Of a DNA stretch of 64,000 nucleotides, positions 35,601-44,902 are shown piece by piece. The first letter of the stretch is position 1; every line of letters starts with the position of its first letter. Where the stretch lies: the NCBI RefSeq assembly GCF_024213195.1, contig NZ_JANAVF010000004.1:310001-374000 (forward strand), given 5' to 3'. A program made the position numbers and the translations under genes. This DNA is from Streptomyces sp. TBY4 (GTDB taxonomy: Bacteria; Actinomycetota; Actinomycetes; Streptomycetales; Streptomycetaceae). Under the pieces are notes generated by a model. That model was not told where the DNA came from, made no database searches, and saw only the letters and a program-made list of their open reading frames with translations.

Positions 35601-38600
35601 CCGTGACCAGACGTGTGGTTGCCGCATTGTCCAGCGGGACCGACTGGGTCTGGACCTGCTGTCCCATCGCGTCGAGGATGCTGATGGAGGTGGCATAGGA
35701 CTGGTCGGCGCGGAGCGTCTTGCTGGTGACGGAGCTGGTGCCGGTCCGGGTCAGGTCGTAGGTGAACACCTGACTGGCGCTCTCGGCGCGTGCGCGGCCT
35801 GGCAGCCATACCTCGGTGGTGCGGCCCAGCTCGTCGTAGGCGATCTCTGTGGTGCGGCTGTTCTGGTCGACGGTCTTGACCGGGAGCCCGCGCAGGGGGT
35901 GCAGGGTGGTGGTCGTCGTCCAGTTCTTGGCGTTGGTGACCTTGAGGGTCGTCGGGCGGGCCGGTGCTGCCGGCGTGTACGCCGACTTCGTGTTCGCCCC
36001 TGCGGCATCAGTGGTGCTGGTGACACGGCCGTACGTGTCGTACGCGATGGTCGCCTTGGTGGCGTATTTGGGCTGCCCAGTCTCGAAGCGGTCCAGGACG
36101 CTGGTGGTGGTGGGCTGGCCGGGACCGTCGAGGGTGCCGAAGGGCTTGTTGTCGTAGTGGGTGCGGCTGCTGTCGAGGGTGTTCGCCTCGGTCGCGGCCA
36201 CGCCGCAGGCGGCCTGGGTCCGGGTGTTCTGGGAAACGCGGTCGAGGATCCAGGATTCGGTGTTGCGGGCGTAGGAGGTCGTGGTGCAGATGTCGGGCAG
36301 ACCGTCTGCCTGGTCAAGGACCGACTCCTGCATTCCCCTCTCGTCGTAGTCGATGGACTGCGAAGTGCTCCGCCATGTCTTGTCAGCGAGCAGGACCTTC
36401 TGCTTGGAGGCCGCGGTGCCCTGCATCCGGGCCGTGAGAGCCGGCAGGCCGGCGCCGCGACTGTGGGTGGCAGTCGCCGCCGGGAGCCAGGGATCGGACT
36501 GCGATGTGGAGACGAGTTCCCCGCCGTCGGAAGCGAACGTCTGGAGCTCGCGGAGGGTGCCGGCCAGGTGGTTGCTGTCCTTGACGGTGGCACCGGCGAT
36601 GTTCTTGAACGTGGCGGTACGCACGGACTTGTCGGCCTTGATGTCGCCGTCCATGCCGCGGAGGTAGAAGGAGGACGTCTTGGAGAGGATGTCCGGGGCG
36701 GTGCCGGCGCGGGTGATGACCTGTCCGTAGCCGCGGAACTGGTTCCAGGTCCGGTACTTGTCCTCGGTCAGTTCCTCGTCGTCGCGGTGCCAGGCTGCGC
36801 CGCCGACGTACTCGTAGCGGACCTCCTGGTCACGGGAACCACCGAAGGGATCCCTTTCGGTGACGCGGTCGACGACGTGCTTGTGGAACCAGTCCAGCGA
36901 CGGGTCGTTCGGACTGCGGGGGTCGGAGTTCCAGTAGACGGGGAAGCAGCGCTTGGTGTTGGCATCTGCAGTCGAAGGCAGCCCGGTGCCGGGGGCGCAG
37001 TCCGTAGCGGCGTAGATGACGTCGGTGACCTTCCCGGTTTCGGACGTGATCTTCGCGATGCGGTGCCGGTTGAGAGCCGGTCGGTTGTCATCGCTGGAGT
37101 CGACACGGTTGCTGCGCAGGGTGCCGTTGAAGACGACAGAGGGGGTGGCGAGACTCGTCGCGCCGTCGTACCCGGTGTGGGTGAGCGTGGAGAGCCACAG
37201 GGCCGGGGCTGTCTGGTCCTTCGGGTCGGGGAACGACTGTGTCAGTGCGTAGGAGTCGACGTTGTCGTATCCGCCGGCGCCGTTGAGGACCTGTGTGGTG
37301 ATCTTGGTGAGTCGCTTGGTGGTCCAGAAGGTGGCCGAGTAGTTCTCGCAGGTGCCGGTGGACTCGCACTTCTGGTCGAAGGGCACGTCCGGCCACTTGG
37401 TCTGGTTGGCCGCGGTCAGCTTCGACGGTGCGCAGTCGAAGACGTCCTTCACCGGCAGGCAGCGCTCGTCGACGTCGAAGAGGACCTGTGCGGTCGGCTT
37501 GACCGTGTCCGCGTCCTTCAGCTTCGAGCCGTAGGTGATCTTCTCGAGATTGCCGCCACGGATGTACGAGGTGAGCGTGCCCGTGGGATTCGCCGCGGAA
37601 GCGCCCCGCTTGTAGCGGTTGGTCTCCGTGGCGTACGTGTAGGTGATCAGGCCACCGCGGGGGTCGACGACGAAGTCGAGGTTCCAGCGCCAGGCCTGCT
37701 GGCACCACGAGGCCGCGAACGTCGACTGGTGGCACTCCTCGCCCGTGTTGTTCCCGTAGACGGGTGTGGTCCAGGCGGAGTTCGTGGCCGGTCCGGTGGA
37801 GCTTTCCGGCTTGTGACCGGCGCCAAAGTAGTACCGGGTACCGTCGGTGGTGGTCACCATCCAGTACTCACCGTTGTTGTCACCGTTGGCCGCTCCGGTC
37901 AGGTGCTCGACCTTCGAGGAGTCGTCGTTCTCCAGCCGCCATTCCTTGGTGGTGTCGTCCTTCACCAGGGCGGAGGACTTGCCGCCCAGGGAGAAGGTGG
38001 CGTTCTCGCCTGCCAGGCACTGGTCGCCAGATCCTTCCTGGCCGTCCTTGGAACACGGCTTGAAGCTGCGCTCCACGAAGCCGGGCGAGTAGTCCCAGCC
38101 CTCACCGATCCAGGAGGCCTGGTTGTTCGTCGCGGCCGTACGGCCGTCGACGGCCTGGGAGCTGTAGGACAGCGCGATGCTCGGCTTACCGCCGAGGCCC
38201 TCGGGTACGGCGATCGGGTAGGACCAGGAGAACCCGCCGGTGTTGGAGCCGCTGCTCCAGGTACCGGAGGGGTCGAGGCTGGTGGCGGTGAAGTTGCCGG
38301 ACGGGCCGCTCGGACTGCTCGACGCCGCGAAGACGGTGGCGCCGCCTGAGGCGCCGGAGTCGGCGCTCAGGCTCTGGGCTTCGGCGCCGGGGGCGGCGAG
38401 GGGGACCTCGGCGCTGAGGAGGCCGGGCCGGTCGCCGTCCTTGGCGGTGGCCAGAGGAGTCTGCGTACGGCACTCCGGGCGTTCGGGAGTCGTCAGCGCG
38501 CACTCGGGGAGCGCGACGAGCTGGGCGCGGGAGAGCCAGTCTCCACTGAACGAGCCCGCGATGTGCGAGACGTCCACGGACACCTTGACCGGACCGCCCT

Positions 38601-39141
38601 CGGTCACACCCTCACCCGGGCGGACCGAGACCAGCATGCCCTGCAGGCCGGCCTTCTCGGCAGCCTCCCGGTCCTCAAGCTCAACGGCGGCCTTGCCACT
38701 GCGCGGGCCTTCTTCACCTGCAGCGGGGGCGACCCATACCGGCGCGTCACCGACGCGGGTCGGATCGGGTACTGGCGCGGCCGGACCCTTGGCACGGCCC
38801 GGGGTAGTGAAGAGCGAGCCGTCTGCCGGGATGGGCGCGGTGGCGCCGAGGTCCACTTCGGCGTTGGTGGCCGGCGGCCAGTACACATCCTTCGGAGCCC
38901 AGGCATCAGCCTGCTCCTCCGGAACCTCTCCTCCGGCCTTCGAGGCGTTCTTGCCCGGTACCGATTCGGTTCCCTGCAGCGCACCAGGGGACCACAGGGT
39001 TGGGTCCTTGGGCTTCCAGTCGGAAGCTTCCGCGGTTCCGACTCCGACGATCAGTGAAAGTGCAACAGCAGAGGTGATGAATATGCGGCGTTTCGCCGCA
39101 GATCTTCCTCTGGTTCGACGTAGTCCTGGTGGTGCCTGCAC
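32668..39141 (-). CDS. Secreted Rhs/YD-repeat polymorphic toxin, Ntox17-like tip
   Basis: 2157 residues from a GTG with GGGGGGA upstream. Order: signal peptide (AAKRRIFITSAVALSLIVGVG, cleavage near AEA), an N-terminal region with SpvB-like features (SYSSQAVDGRTA, ASWIGEGWDYSPGF), then many YD repeats (YDERG, YDTYGRVTSTTDAAG, YDLQGRQTKAVDPDKG, YDVTGNRKTL). The Rhs core ends in IGAREYDPAAGRFLSVDPL and YANNSPLTNWDPTGL. After a hydrophobic/Gly linker comes the tip: GFVWRAPKGQDSVRID, VDHVVINSGGRIVGRGGEL and VEAHIPLSEWQ. The tip resembles polymorphic toxin type 17. The YD shell would encapsulate the tip until delivery. Confidence 0.88.
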   Translation of the reverse strand: MQAPPGLRRTRGRSAAKRRIFITSAVALSLIVGVGTAEASDWKPKDPTLWSPGALQGTESVPGKNASKAGGEVPEEQADAWAPKDVYWPPATNAEVDLGATAPIPADGSLFTTPGRAKGPAAPVPDPTRVGDAPVWVAPAAGEEGPRSGKAAVELEDREAAEKAGLQGMLVSVRPGEGVTEGGPVKVSVDVSHIAGSFSGDWLSRAQLVALPECALTTPERPECRTQTPLATAKDGDRPGLLSAEVPLAAPGAEAQSLSADSGASGGATVFAASSSPSGPSGNFTATSLDPSGTWSSGSNTGGFSWSYPIAVPEGLGGKPSIALSYSSQAVDGRTAATNNQASWIGEGWDYSPGFVERSFKPCSKDGQEGSGDQCLAGENATFSLGGKSSALVKDDTTKEWRLENDDSSKVEHLTGAANGDNNGEYWMVTTTDGTRYYFGAGHKPESSTGPATNSAWTTPVYGNNTGEECHQSTFAASWCQQAWRWNLDFVVDPRGGLITYTYATETNRYKRGASAANPTGTLTSYIRGGNLEKITYGSKLKDADTVKPTAQVLFDVDERCLPVKDVFDCAPSKLTAANQTKWPDVPFDQKCESTGTCENYSATFWTTKRLTKITTQVLNGAGGYDNVDSYALTQSFPDPKDQTAPALWLSTLTHTGYDGATSLATPSVVFNGTLRSNRVDSSDDNRPALNRHRIAKITSETGKVTDVIYAATDCAPGTGLPSTADANTKRCFPVYWNSDPRSPNDPSLDWFHKHVVDRVTERDPFGGSRDQEVRYEYVGGAAWHRDDEELTEDKYRTWNQFRGYGQVITRAGTAPDILSKTSSFYLRGMDGDIKADKSVRTATFKNIAGATVKDSNHLAGTLRELQTFASDGGELVSTSQSDPWLPAATATHSRGAGLPALTARMQGTAASKQKVLLADKTWRSTSQSIDYDERGMQESVLDQADGLPDICTTTSYARNTESWILDRVSQNTRTQAACGVAATEANTLDSSRTHYDNKPFGTLDGPGQPTTTSVLDRFETGQPKYATKATIAYDTYGRVTSTTDAAGANTKSAYTPAAPARPTTLKVTNAKNWTTTTTLHPLRGLPVKTVDQNSRTTEIAYDELGRTTEVWLPGRARAESASQVFTYDLTRTGTSSVTSKTLRADQSYATSISILDAMGQQVQTQSVPLDNAATTRLVTDTAYDSRGRAFKTSGAYVNKNSAPVKTRFIADENMLPAQNLTQYDGLGRPVAGTFYSKAQEQWRSATAYPGADRVDTTPPQGGTATSTITDARGRKTELRQYKAGTPTGAFDATRYGYDTTGQLTQITDPAGNDWTYEYDLQGRQTKAVDPDKGTSTSTYDVADRLASSTDARGTTVFTSYDILGRPTTRNLSAVDGTKLAEYEYDTLLPGLATASTSWVAGKAWRQEITGYDIGYRPTGTKLTVPTGEGALTGTYTTSTNYNPITGLEISTDLPAAGGLPAEDLSTSRNPNGLPVAMGSNTVDYVNYTDYNELGQVQRTTFGDSPKQVVATNILDPATGRLLSTALDKQQEATTSVNTTSYTYTPNGDVTSVTNVQGAARDTQCFTYDYQGRLTEAWTDKGTTTTKPGPSVPGIGGCTNTTPETSSIGGTAPYWQSFTYDVTGNRKTLTDHDPAGDAEKTTVTTNTYPAPGSARPHTPTSTTRKMGSNTPVTTNLTYDKTGNTLTRPDTGDTPNTLPGNGEPTQTLTWNAEGKLASNTTSAGTSTYIYDAAGNRLARKDPGKTTLYTGTDELTRDTATDKVTGTRYYATPGGTTIVRTSAGKLSYIAADHHNTGTTSIDAATLAVQRRFTKPFGEERGTKPTAWPGERGFVGGTQDKSTGLTHIGAREYDPAAGRFLSVDPLMVVGDPRQHNAYQYANNSPLTNWDPTGLYTDDGTGHSEKPDGSPPSNPVTPGGKAPDGGGGYRGGGPQTAVTGNICGNDPDCRSQYSTPSSGAKPDRPALVQTISGYPAQGVPRGSIQDPNPMTAPSASGAELNWLCVAGESDFKCGLRKTNYLLQLTTAGIAGSKAAAGAKGRPGGSAPGGNPVGPGWFPYGSAKIPGNWSGPNMTSKYKKNDNKAGFVWRAPKGQDSVRIDRGDLNSQWATQQVDHVVINSGGRIVGRGGELLPPNARIQDYPVEAHIPLSEWQTWRTWNAP
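33421..33529. repeat. Direct repeat with orphan cassette, intact rhs copy
   Basis: Partner of 29961-30069, four mismatches by eye. It lies at the conserved DPTGL boundary, just upstream of the variable toxin tip, the natural crossover site for tip exchange. Confidence 0.88.
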
Positions 39142-39439
39142 GGCATTCCCCCCACGCTAGATGATCAATTGGCGGATCGTAGCGCTTCTTCCGCTTCGCA
39201 AAAATGGGATCAATGTAGACATCCATCCCACCTTTGACCTGCACTGTCTAAAAAGCTGACCGAATTTAACTCATTCGCATGCGCGATGCTCGGAGCCTCA
39301 GTAATGGACATACTGCCCGTTGAGGGATGTTTGCTGCGAATATTTCTTTGCAGATCACGGGGGGCCTCGAAGTGCCTGTTTAGATGGCTGTTAGCGTTCG
39401 CGGCCAGTTGATCGTCGCGACCGCATTGGGAGTTTTGCC
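39142..39439. promoter_or_regulatory. Divergent promoter region of the Rhs locus
   Basis: 298 bases between the two large secreted-protein genes, clearly AT-richer than the coding DNA on either side. It must hold both promoters. I could not identify a convincing -35/-10 pair or operator by eye. Confidence 0.4.
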
Positions 39440-42400
39440 GTGGGGGGCACACAAAGAAGAAAACGACCGGCCAACCGGCCGGTCGCACTGGCAGGTCTGA
39501 TCGCACTGGCCCTGTCCATATCCGCTGTTGGCGTCGCGCCCAGCGCTTCAGCCGCGCAGACGGTGGATGCGCCGCCCGTGCCAAGCGGTCCGACTCCGCC
39601 CGAGCGTCCGACCACCGAGCGGGAGCGTGCGGAGGACGCCGCGCTGGCGGAGGCGAAGCGCACGGGCAAGCCGGTGCCGGTCCCGGCGGGGATGACCGAG
39701 ACCGACACGGTGACGGCCAATCCGGACGGCACCCTTGGTCTGACGCGCAGTGTCGCCCCCGTGCGCACGAAGCGCGACGGCAGCTGGGCGGACCTGGACG
39801 CGACGCTGGTCAAGGCGGCCGACGGCACGCTCCGCCCGAAGGCCTCGGTGAGCGGTCTGACCCTGTCCGGTGGCGGCACCGCCCCGCTGGCCACCCTCGA
39901 CCAGGACGGCAAGCAGCTGGTCCTGAGCTGGCCGGACCCGCTCCCCGCACCGGTGCTGGAAGGGTCCAGCGCCGTCTACCGCGAGGTCCTGCCGGGTGCG
40001 GACCTGAAGATCACGGCCGATGAGGGCGGCGGGGTCTCGCAGATCCTGGTGGTCAAGTCCGCCGAGGCCGCGAAGAATCCGAAGCTCGCCAAGCTGACCA
40101 CGGGCCTCAAGGGCGAGGGCGTCACCGTCTCCGCCGACGCCGCCGGAAACCTGAAGGCGGCCGACGCTTCGGGCCGTACGGTCTTCCAGGCACCGACCCC
40201 CACGATGTGGGACTCCACCGCACCCGCAGAGGTCCCGCTCGCCAAGCCCTCCGGCACCATCGCCTTCTCGCAGGCGGTCACCGCGGACGAGACCACGCCC
40301 GGTACCGGGGACGAGGAGGGGATCAAGGCCACCTCCGACAGCGACGGGCCGGGCGACTCCGCCAAGACCACCCGCCTGCAGGCCGACCTCGGCACGGACT
40401 CCGTCGCCCTGACCCCGGACCAGGCCTTCCTCACCGACCCCGACACCGCCTACCCGGTGTACATCGACCCGGCGTGGGTCCCCACCAGCCGCGGCACCCA
40501 GCACTGGGCCTGGGTCCAGGAGGGGTACCCGACCACGACCAGCTACGACGACTACGCGGACGACTACGATCCCGGTGTCGGCTACCAGCGCTGGCGCACC
40601 AGGACGGGCCTGGAGCGCTACTACGTCCAGCTCGACACCAGCGACCTGAACGACAAGGCCATCAAGAAGGCGTCCTTCAACGCGACCCAGTCGTACGCCG
40701 CCGACGCCACCTGCAGCAACACCTACAACGTGGACCTGCACTCCACCGAGCCGCTCCTGTCGAACATCACCTGGAACACCCAGCCCCGCGACTGGGAAGT
40801 CCTGCGCACGACCTCGATGAACAGCGCCGGCGGCCCCGGCTGCTCCAGCTCGACCACGCGCGGCGAGTGGGACGTACGCGACCACCTCGCGGGCAACGCC
40901 TGGCGCGGCAGCGTCACCTACGCACTCTTCGCCGACAACGAGTCCAAGACCAGCAGCAACAACGGCTTCAAGCGCTTCACCCGCGACAAGGCCAAGCTGC
41001 CGTTCTTCTACATCGAGTACAACCGGCCCCCGTACAACCCGTGGGAGCTCAACACGAGCCCCGCGCCGCAGAACCCGAACGGGAACGGCTGCGGCTGGGT
41101 CGGCGCCACCACCTACACCGGCCTGACCATCGGCGCCTGGGTCGGCGACCCCGACGGACAGGTCAACGACGCCATCTTCGAGGTCACCGACACAGCCAGC
41201 GGCGCCACCGCATACAGCAGCGGCTGGATCGGGGCCGGAAACGGAACCCACTGGGTATCCGCCCACCCCACCAACCTCACCGACGGCCGCACCTACTCCT
41301 GGCGCGTAGCAGGCGGCGACGGCGACATGATGTCGGCCAACTGGACCACCGGATGCACGTTCTCCATGGACACCCAGCCGCCGTCCGTCCCGGTCGTCAC
41401 CTCCGCCGAATACCCGCCGTCCGGCACCCTGCCCGGCTCCACCAGGCACATCGGGGAGAAGGGCAACTTCAAGATCGCGGCAAGCGACCCCCTCAGCGGA
41501 GTCCTGTACTACGAGTGGGCCTTCAACGAGGACATCCCCGTGGGCGGCGCCACCCGCATCAACGCCGCGGCCGACGGCACCGTCACCATCCCGGTGACGC
41601 CCACCTGGTGGGGCACCAACATCCTGCGTGTCCAGGCCGTGGACCGTGCGGGCAACCGCTCGCAGCAGCAGACCTACGTCTTCTACGTCCCCGACGACCC
41701 GAACGCCAAGACCACCCTGGGCGACATCACCAACGATGCCCTCGTCGACTTCGTGGCCCCCGACGACAACGGCGACCTGATCGTCTACCCGACCGCAACC
41801 GACCCCGGGGCCAGTGGCCAGCTTGCCGCCTCCAAGGATGAGAGCCCGGCTGGCAAAGACAAGGGCTGGGACAAGGACACCCTGATCACGCACCGCGGCG
41901 GCAACGGCATCCAGGTCGATGACCTGTGGACGTTTTACAACGGTCAGCTAAAGCTCTACCGCAACTCCAAGATCAAGGGCGGCCCCTACTTCGACTCCGA
42001 CGACATCCTGGATGTGGTGAGGCCTGTCGAGGGATGCACGGTGGCCACCACGGACAAGCCCTGCGGGGCCGAGTACGCCAAGAACTGGAGCCGGGTTCGG
42101 CAGATCCTCGCAGTCGGCGACGTCCTGCCCGACCCGAGCACCACGACCCAGCGAAACGACCTCCTCACCGTCGAAAGCAACGGAGCCGGCGGCACACAGC
42201 TCATCCTGTTCCAGGGCAAGGCCTCCACAGGGCAGTTCATCGACCCGGGCACCTTCGTCCTCAGCACGAGCGGATGGGAGAACCTGACCATCATGGCCCC
42301 CGGAGACGCCACCGGCGACGGCCTGGCCGACCTCTGGGCCCGGGACAACACCACGGGCGACGTCTACCAGTACGCCAACGTCGCCGGGAAGCCCGAGGCG

Positions 42401-43654
42401 CTCGGCGACCACAGCAAGCGCACCCGGATCCGCACCGGCGTCACCGCCGCCTCCTTCCCGGTGCTCGGCTCCTCCGGCGACACCAGCGCCGACGGCATCC
42501 CCGACCTGTGGTCCCTCGACAGCCGGAACCGTCTGCGGACCTGGAACGGCAAGACGACCAGCGGCAAGGTCACCAGCTTCGACACCTCCGAGGTCATGGG
42601 CGACGCCCGGATCTCCACCCACCACTGGAAGCTGGACGAAGGGACCGGAACGGTCGCCGCCGACATGCGCGGCAGCAGCAACGCCAAGCTCAGCTCCACC
42701 GGCGCCACGCACATCGCCGGCACCGTCGCGGGAACCCTGACCCAGGTCGTCGACCTCGACGGCACCAGCGGCACCGTCACCTCCACCGGCGCCCCGGTCG
42801 ACACCACCAAGAGCTTCACCATCTCCGCTTGGGTCAGGTCCGAGGCACCAGACGTCGCCCTCAGCCAGGACGGACTCCACTCCAGCGGCTTCATCATCTG
42901 GCACGACCAGGACGGCACCTGGCGCTTCGGAATGTCCAAGAAGGACGACGACACCTGGAACTACGACCAGACCGACGTCATGAACGACGCCGCCAAGGCC
43001 CGCACCAAGGAATGGACCCAGCTCACCGCCACCTACGACGCCACCACCGGCCTGATCGCCCTCTACGTCAACGGCACCCTCGCCGGCACCGGCCACCACG
43101 CCAAGGCCAACGCCTGGAAGGCCACCGGCCCCCTCGTCATGGGCCGCTACAAGACCGCGAGCAAGCCCGCCTCCTTCTGGAACGGGCGGATCAGCAACGT
43201 CACCGTCTACGACCACTCCACCGTCCCGACCGCGGTCAGCACCACCCTCGTCTCCGCGGTCAACAGCAACAAGTGCGCGGACAACGTCGTCGGCACCAAC
43301 GCCGAAGGCAACCCGATCTCCATCAAGGACTGCAGCACATCCTCCGACACCTCGCAGACCTTCCAGGTCGACGACGGCGAACTGCGGGTGTCCGGCAAAT
43401 GCGTGACCCCCAAATCCGGAGGCACCGCCATCCGCACCCTCGTCCAGCTCAACACCTGCAACGATTCCGGTAGCCAGCAGTGGCTCCCCACCGCCACCAG
43501 CGGCTTCTACAACCCACAATCAGGCCTCTGCCTCGACCTGCCTAACGCCCGCACCGACAACGGCACCCAACTCGAACTCGCTGGCTGCCACAGCCTCAAC
43601 GCACAAAGCTGGCACGCCTCCGGCCTCGCCACACCCCTCGGCGCCAAAGGCTGA
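39440..43654 (+). CDS. Large secreted DNRLRE/LamG/ricin-lectin protein
   Basis: 1404 residues from a GTG with GGGAG upstream. Signal peptide (RPVALAGLIALALSISAVG, cleavage near ASA-AQ). Residues 80-540 resemble the DNRLRE-type modules found next to Streptomyces Rhs genes (LTDPDTAYPVYIDPAW, RYYVQLDTSDLNDK). Next come Ig-like segments and FG-GAP-type repeats (GDATGDGLADLWARD, GDTSADGIPDLWSLD). A LamG domain begins near 1061 (HHWKLDEGTG) and a ricin-type beta-trefoil fills about 1270-1395 (QSWHASG at the end). Probably a surface or matrix protein that binds glycans. Being divergent from rhs, it may act with it. Confidence 0.82.
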   Translation: MGGTQRRKRPANRPVALAGLIALALSISAVGVAPSASAAQTVDAPPVPSGPTPPERPTTERERAEDAALAEAKRTGKPVPVPAGMTETDTVTANPDGTLGLTRSVAPVRTKRDGSWADLDATLVKAADGTLRPKASVSGLTLSGGGTAPLATLDQDGKQLVLSWPDPLPAPVLEGSSAVYREVLPGADLKITADEGGGVSQILVVKSAEAAKNPKLAKLTTGLKGEGVTVSADAAGNLKAADASGRTVFQAPTPTMWDSTAPAEVPLAKPSGTIAFSQAVTADETTPGTGDEEGIKATSDSDGPGDSAKTTRLQADLGTDSVALTPDQAFLTDPDTAYPVYIDPAWVPTSRGTQHWAWVQEGYPTTTSYDDYADDYDPGVGYQRWRTRTGLERYYVQLDTSDLNDKAIKKASFNATQSYAADATCSNTYNVDLHSTEPLLSNITWNTQPRDWEVLRTTSMNSAGGPGCSSSTTRGEWDVRDHLAGNAWRGSVTYALFADNESKTSSNNGFKRFTRDKAKLPFFYIEYNRPPYNPWELNTSPAPQNPNGNGCGWVGATTYTGLTIGAWVGDPDGQVNDAIFEVTDTASGATAYSSGWIGAGNGTHWVSAHPTNLTDGRTYSWRVAGGDGDMMSANWTTGCTFSMDTQPPSVPVVTSAEYPPSGTLPGSTRHIGEKGNFKIAASDPLSGVLYYEWAFNEDIPVGGATRINAAADGTVTIPVTPTWWGTNILRVQAVDRAGNRSQQQTYVFYVPDDPNAKTTLGDITNDALVDFVAPDDNGDLIVYPTATDPGASGQLAASKDESPAGKDKGWDKDTLITHRGGNGIQVDDLWTFYNGQLKLYRNSKIKGGPYFDSDDILDVVRPVEGCTVATTDKPCGAEYAKNWSRVRQILAVGDVLPDPSTTTQRNDLLTVESNGAGGTQLILFQGKASTGQFIDPGTFVLSTSGWENLTIMAPGDATGDGLADLWARDNTTGDVYQYANVAGKPEALGDHSKRTRIRTGVTAASFPVLGSSGDTSADGIPDLWSLDSRNRLRTWNGKTTSGKVTSFDTSEVMGDARISTHHWKLDEGTGTVAADMRGSSNAKLSSTGATHIAGTVAGTLTQVVDLDGTSGTVTSTGAPVDTTKSFTISAWVRSEAPDVALSQDGLHSSGFIIWHDQDGTWRFGMSKKDDDTWNYDQTDVMNDAAKARTKEWTQLTATYDATTGLIALYVNGTLAGTGHHAKANAWKATGPLVMGRYKTASKPASFWNGRISNVTVYDHSTVPTAVSTTLVSAVNSNKCADNVVGTNAEGNPISIKDCSTSSDTSQTFQVDDGELRVSGKCVTPKSGGTAIRTLVQLNTCNDSGSQQWLPTATSGFYNPQSGLCLDLPNARTDNGTQLELAGCHSLNAQSWHASGLATPLGAKG

Positions 43655-43674
43655 CCCCGACCCATAACGCATGA

Positions 43675-43710
43675 CCGCAGGCCCGCCCCCCCACAGGGGC
43701 GGGCCTGCGG
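43675..43710. terminator. Strong bidirectional terminator
   Basis: CCGCAGGCCCGCCCC (43675-43689) pairs perfectly with GGGGCGGGCCTGCGG (43696-43710), six-base loop. It divides the convergent LamG/ricin gene and sigma factor gene. Confidence 0.88.
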
Positions 43711-43756
43711 TGTTCGCGGAGCAGCGCTGCGTCCCGTTGGCCGGTGGTTTTGAGGG

Positions 43757-44902
43757 TCAGGCGCGCAGTGCGGAGTTCAGGCGGGCCGCCTGGCGGGTCA
43801 GGTGGTCGCGTTCCGCGAGGTTGGGGGCGTGGTGGGCGGCCTCCGCGTACAGGCGGGCCGCCGTGGCCAGGTCGCCGTCGCGTTCGTGGAGGTACGCGGC
43901 CACCGCCGTACGGCGGGGGAGCGCGGCGTCGAGCTCCGCCAGCGCCGCCAGCCCCGCGCGCGGGCCGTCGGCCTCGCCCACCGCCACCGCGCGGTTGAGG
44001 CGGGCGATCGGGCTGCCGGTCAGCCGGACCAGCTCGTCGTACCACTCCACGATCTGCACCCAGTCGGTCTCCTCCGTGGCCTGCGCATCCGCGTGCAGCG
44101 CGGCGATGGCCGCCTGGGCCTGGAACTCGCCCAGCCGGTCCCGGGCCAGGGCCGGCTGCAGGATGCCGATGCCCTCGGCGATCAGCGACCGGTCCCAGCG
44201 GGAGCGGTCCTGCTCGGCGAGCGGAACCAGACTGCCGTCGGGGGCGGTGCGCGCGGCCCGCCGGGCGTGGTGCAGCAGCATGAGGGCGAGGAGGCCCGCC
44301 ACCTCCGGGTGGTCGATCGAGGCCGCCAGCCCGCGGGTGAGGCGGATGGCCTCGGCGGCGAGGTCGATGTCGCCGGAGTAGCCCTCGTTGAAGACCAGGT
44401 AGAGGACGCGCAGGACCGTACCGACATCGCCCGGGCGGTCGAAGCGGACCTCGGAGACGGTGCGCTTGGCACGGCTGATCCGCTGCGCCATGGTCGCCTC
44501 GGGGACGAGGTAGGCGGCTGCGATCTGCCGGGTGGTCAGCCCGCCGACCGCGCGCAGGGTCAGCGCGACGGCCGAGGAGGGGGACAGGGAGGGGTGGGCG
44601 CACAGGAAGTAGAGCTGGAGCGTGTCGTCCACCGCGGGCGCGGGACCGGGCGCGGGCTCCTCCTCCACCCGGTCCTCGCGCCGGCGGCGGGCGGTGTCCG
44701 CCCGCGTCGCGTCGAGGAACCGGCGCCAGGCCACCGTGACCAGCCAGGCCTTCGGATCCCGCGGAGTCTCCCCGGGCCAGACGCGCACCGCTTCGAGCAG
44801 GGCCTCCTGCACGGCATCCTCGGCCGCCGCGAAGTCTGCTCCGCGGCGGACGAGGATTCCGAGGACCTGCGGGGTGAGGCTGCGGAGCAGACCCTCGTCC
44901 AT
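43757..44902 (-). CDS. ECF42-type RNA polymerase sigma factor with TPR-like extension
   Basis: 381 residues from the ATG at 44902. Sigma-2 (DFAAAEDAVQEALLEAVRVWP, PKAWLVTVAWRRFLD) and sigma-4 (VGGLTTRQIAAAYLVPEATMAQRISRAKR) are followed by a 210-residue helical extension (LRVLYLVFNEGYSGD, LNRAVAVGEADGP). The extension and the upstream DGPF gene are the marks of group ECF42, where the C-terminal part is needed for activity. It has no anti-sigma partner. The start lies within a small tandem duplication shared with the upstream gene's end. Confidence 0.9.
   Translation of the reverse strand: MDEGLLRSLTPQVLGILVRRGADFAAAEDAVQEALLEAVRVWPGETPRDPKAWLVTVAWRRFLDATRADTARRRREDRVEEEPAPGPAPAVDDTLQLYFLCAHPSLSPSSAVALTLRAVGGLTTRQIAAAYLVPEATMAQRISRAKRTVSEVRFDRPGDVGTVLRVLYLVFNEGYSGDIDLAAEAIRLTRGLAASIDHPEVAGLLALMLLHHARRAARTAPDGSLVPLAEQDRSRWDRSLIAEGIGILQPALARDRLGEFQAQAAIAALHADAQATEETDWVQIVEWYDELVRLTGSPIARLNRAVAVGEADGPRAGLAALAELDAALPRRTAVAAYLHERDGDLATAARLYAEAAHHAPNLAERDHLTRQAARLNSALRA

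Noticed and set aside
33766..38349. A 1527-codon plus-strand open frame opposite the Rhs gene
   Set aside because: It is the antisense shadow of the GC-rich YD-repeat gene: Val/Gly/Arg-rich with no domain, while the minus strand has a clear signal peptide and motifs.
27940..39141. Prophage or integrative element
   Set aside because: No integrase, phage structural gene, tRNA or attachment repeat was found; the accessory genes are toxin cassettes and IS elements only.
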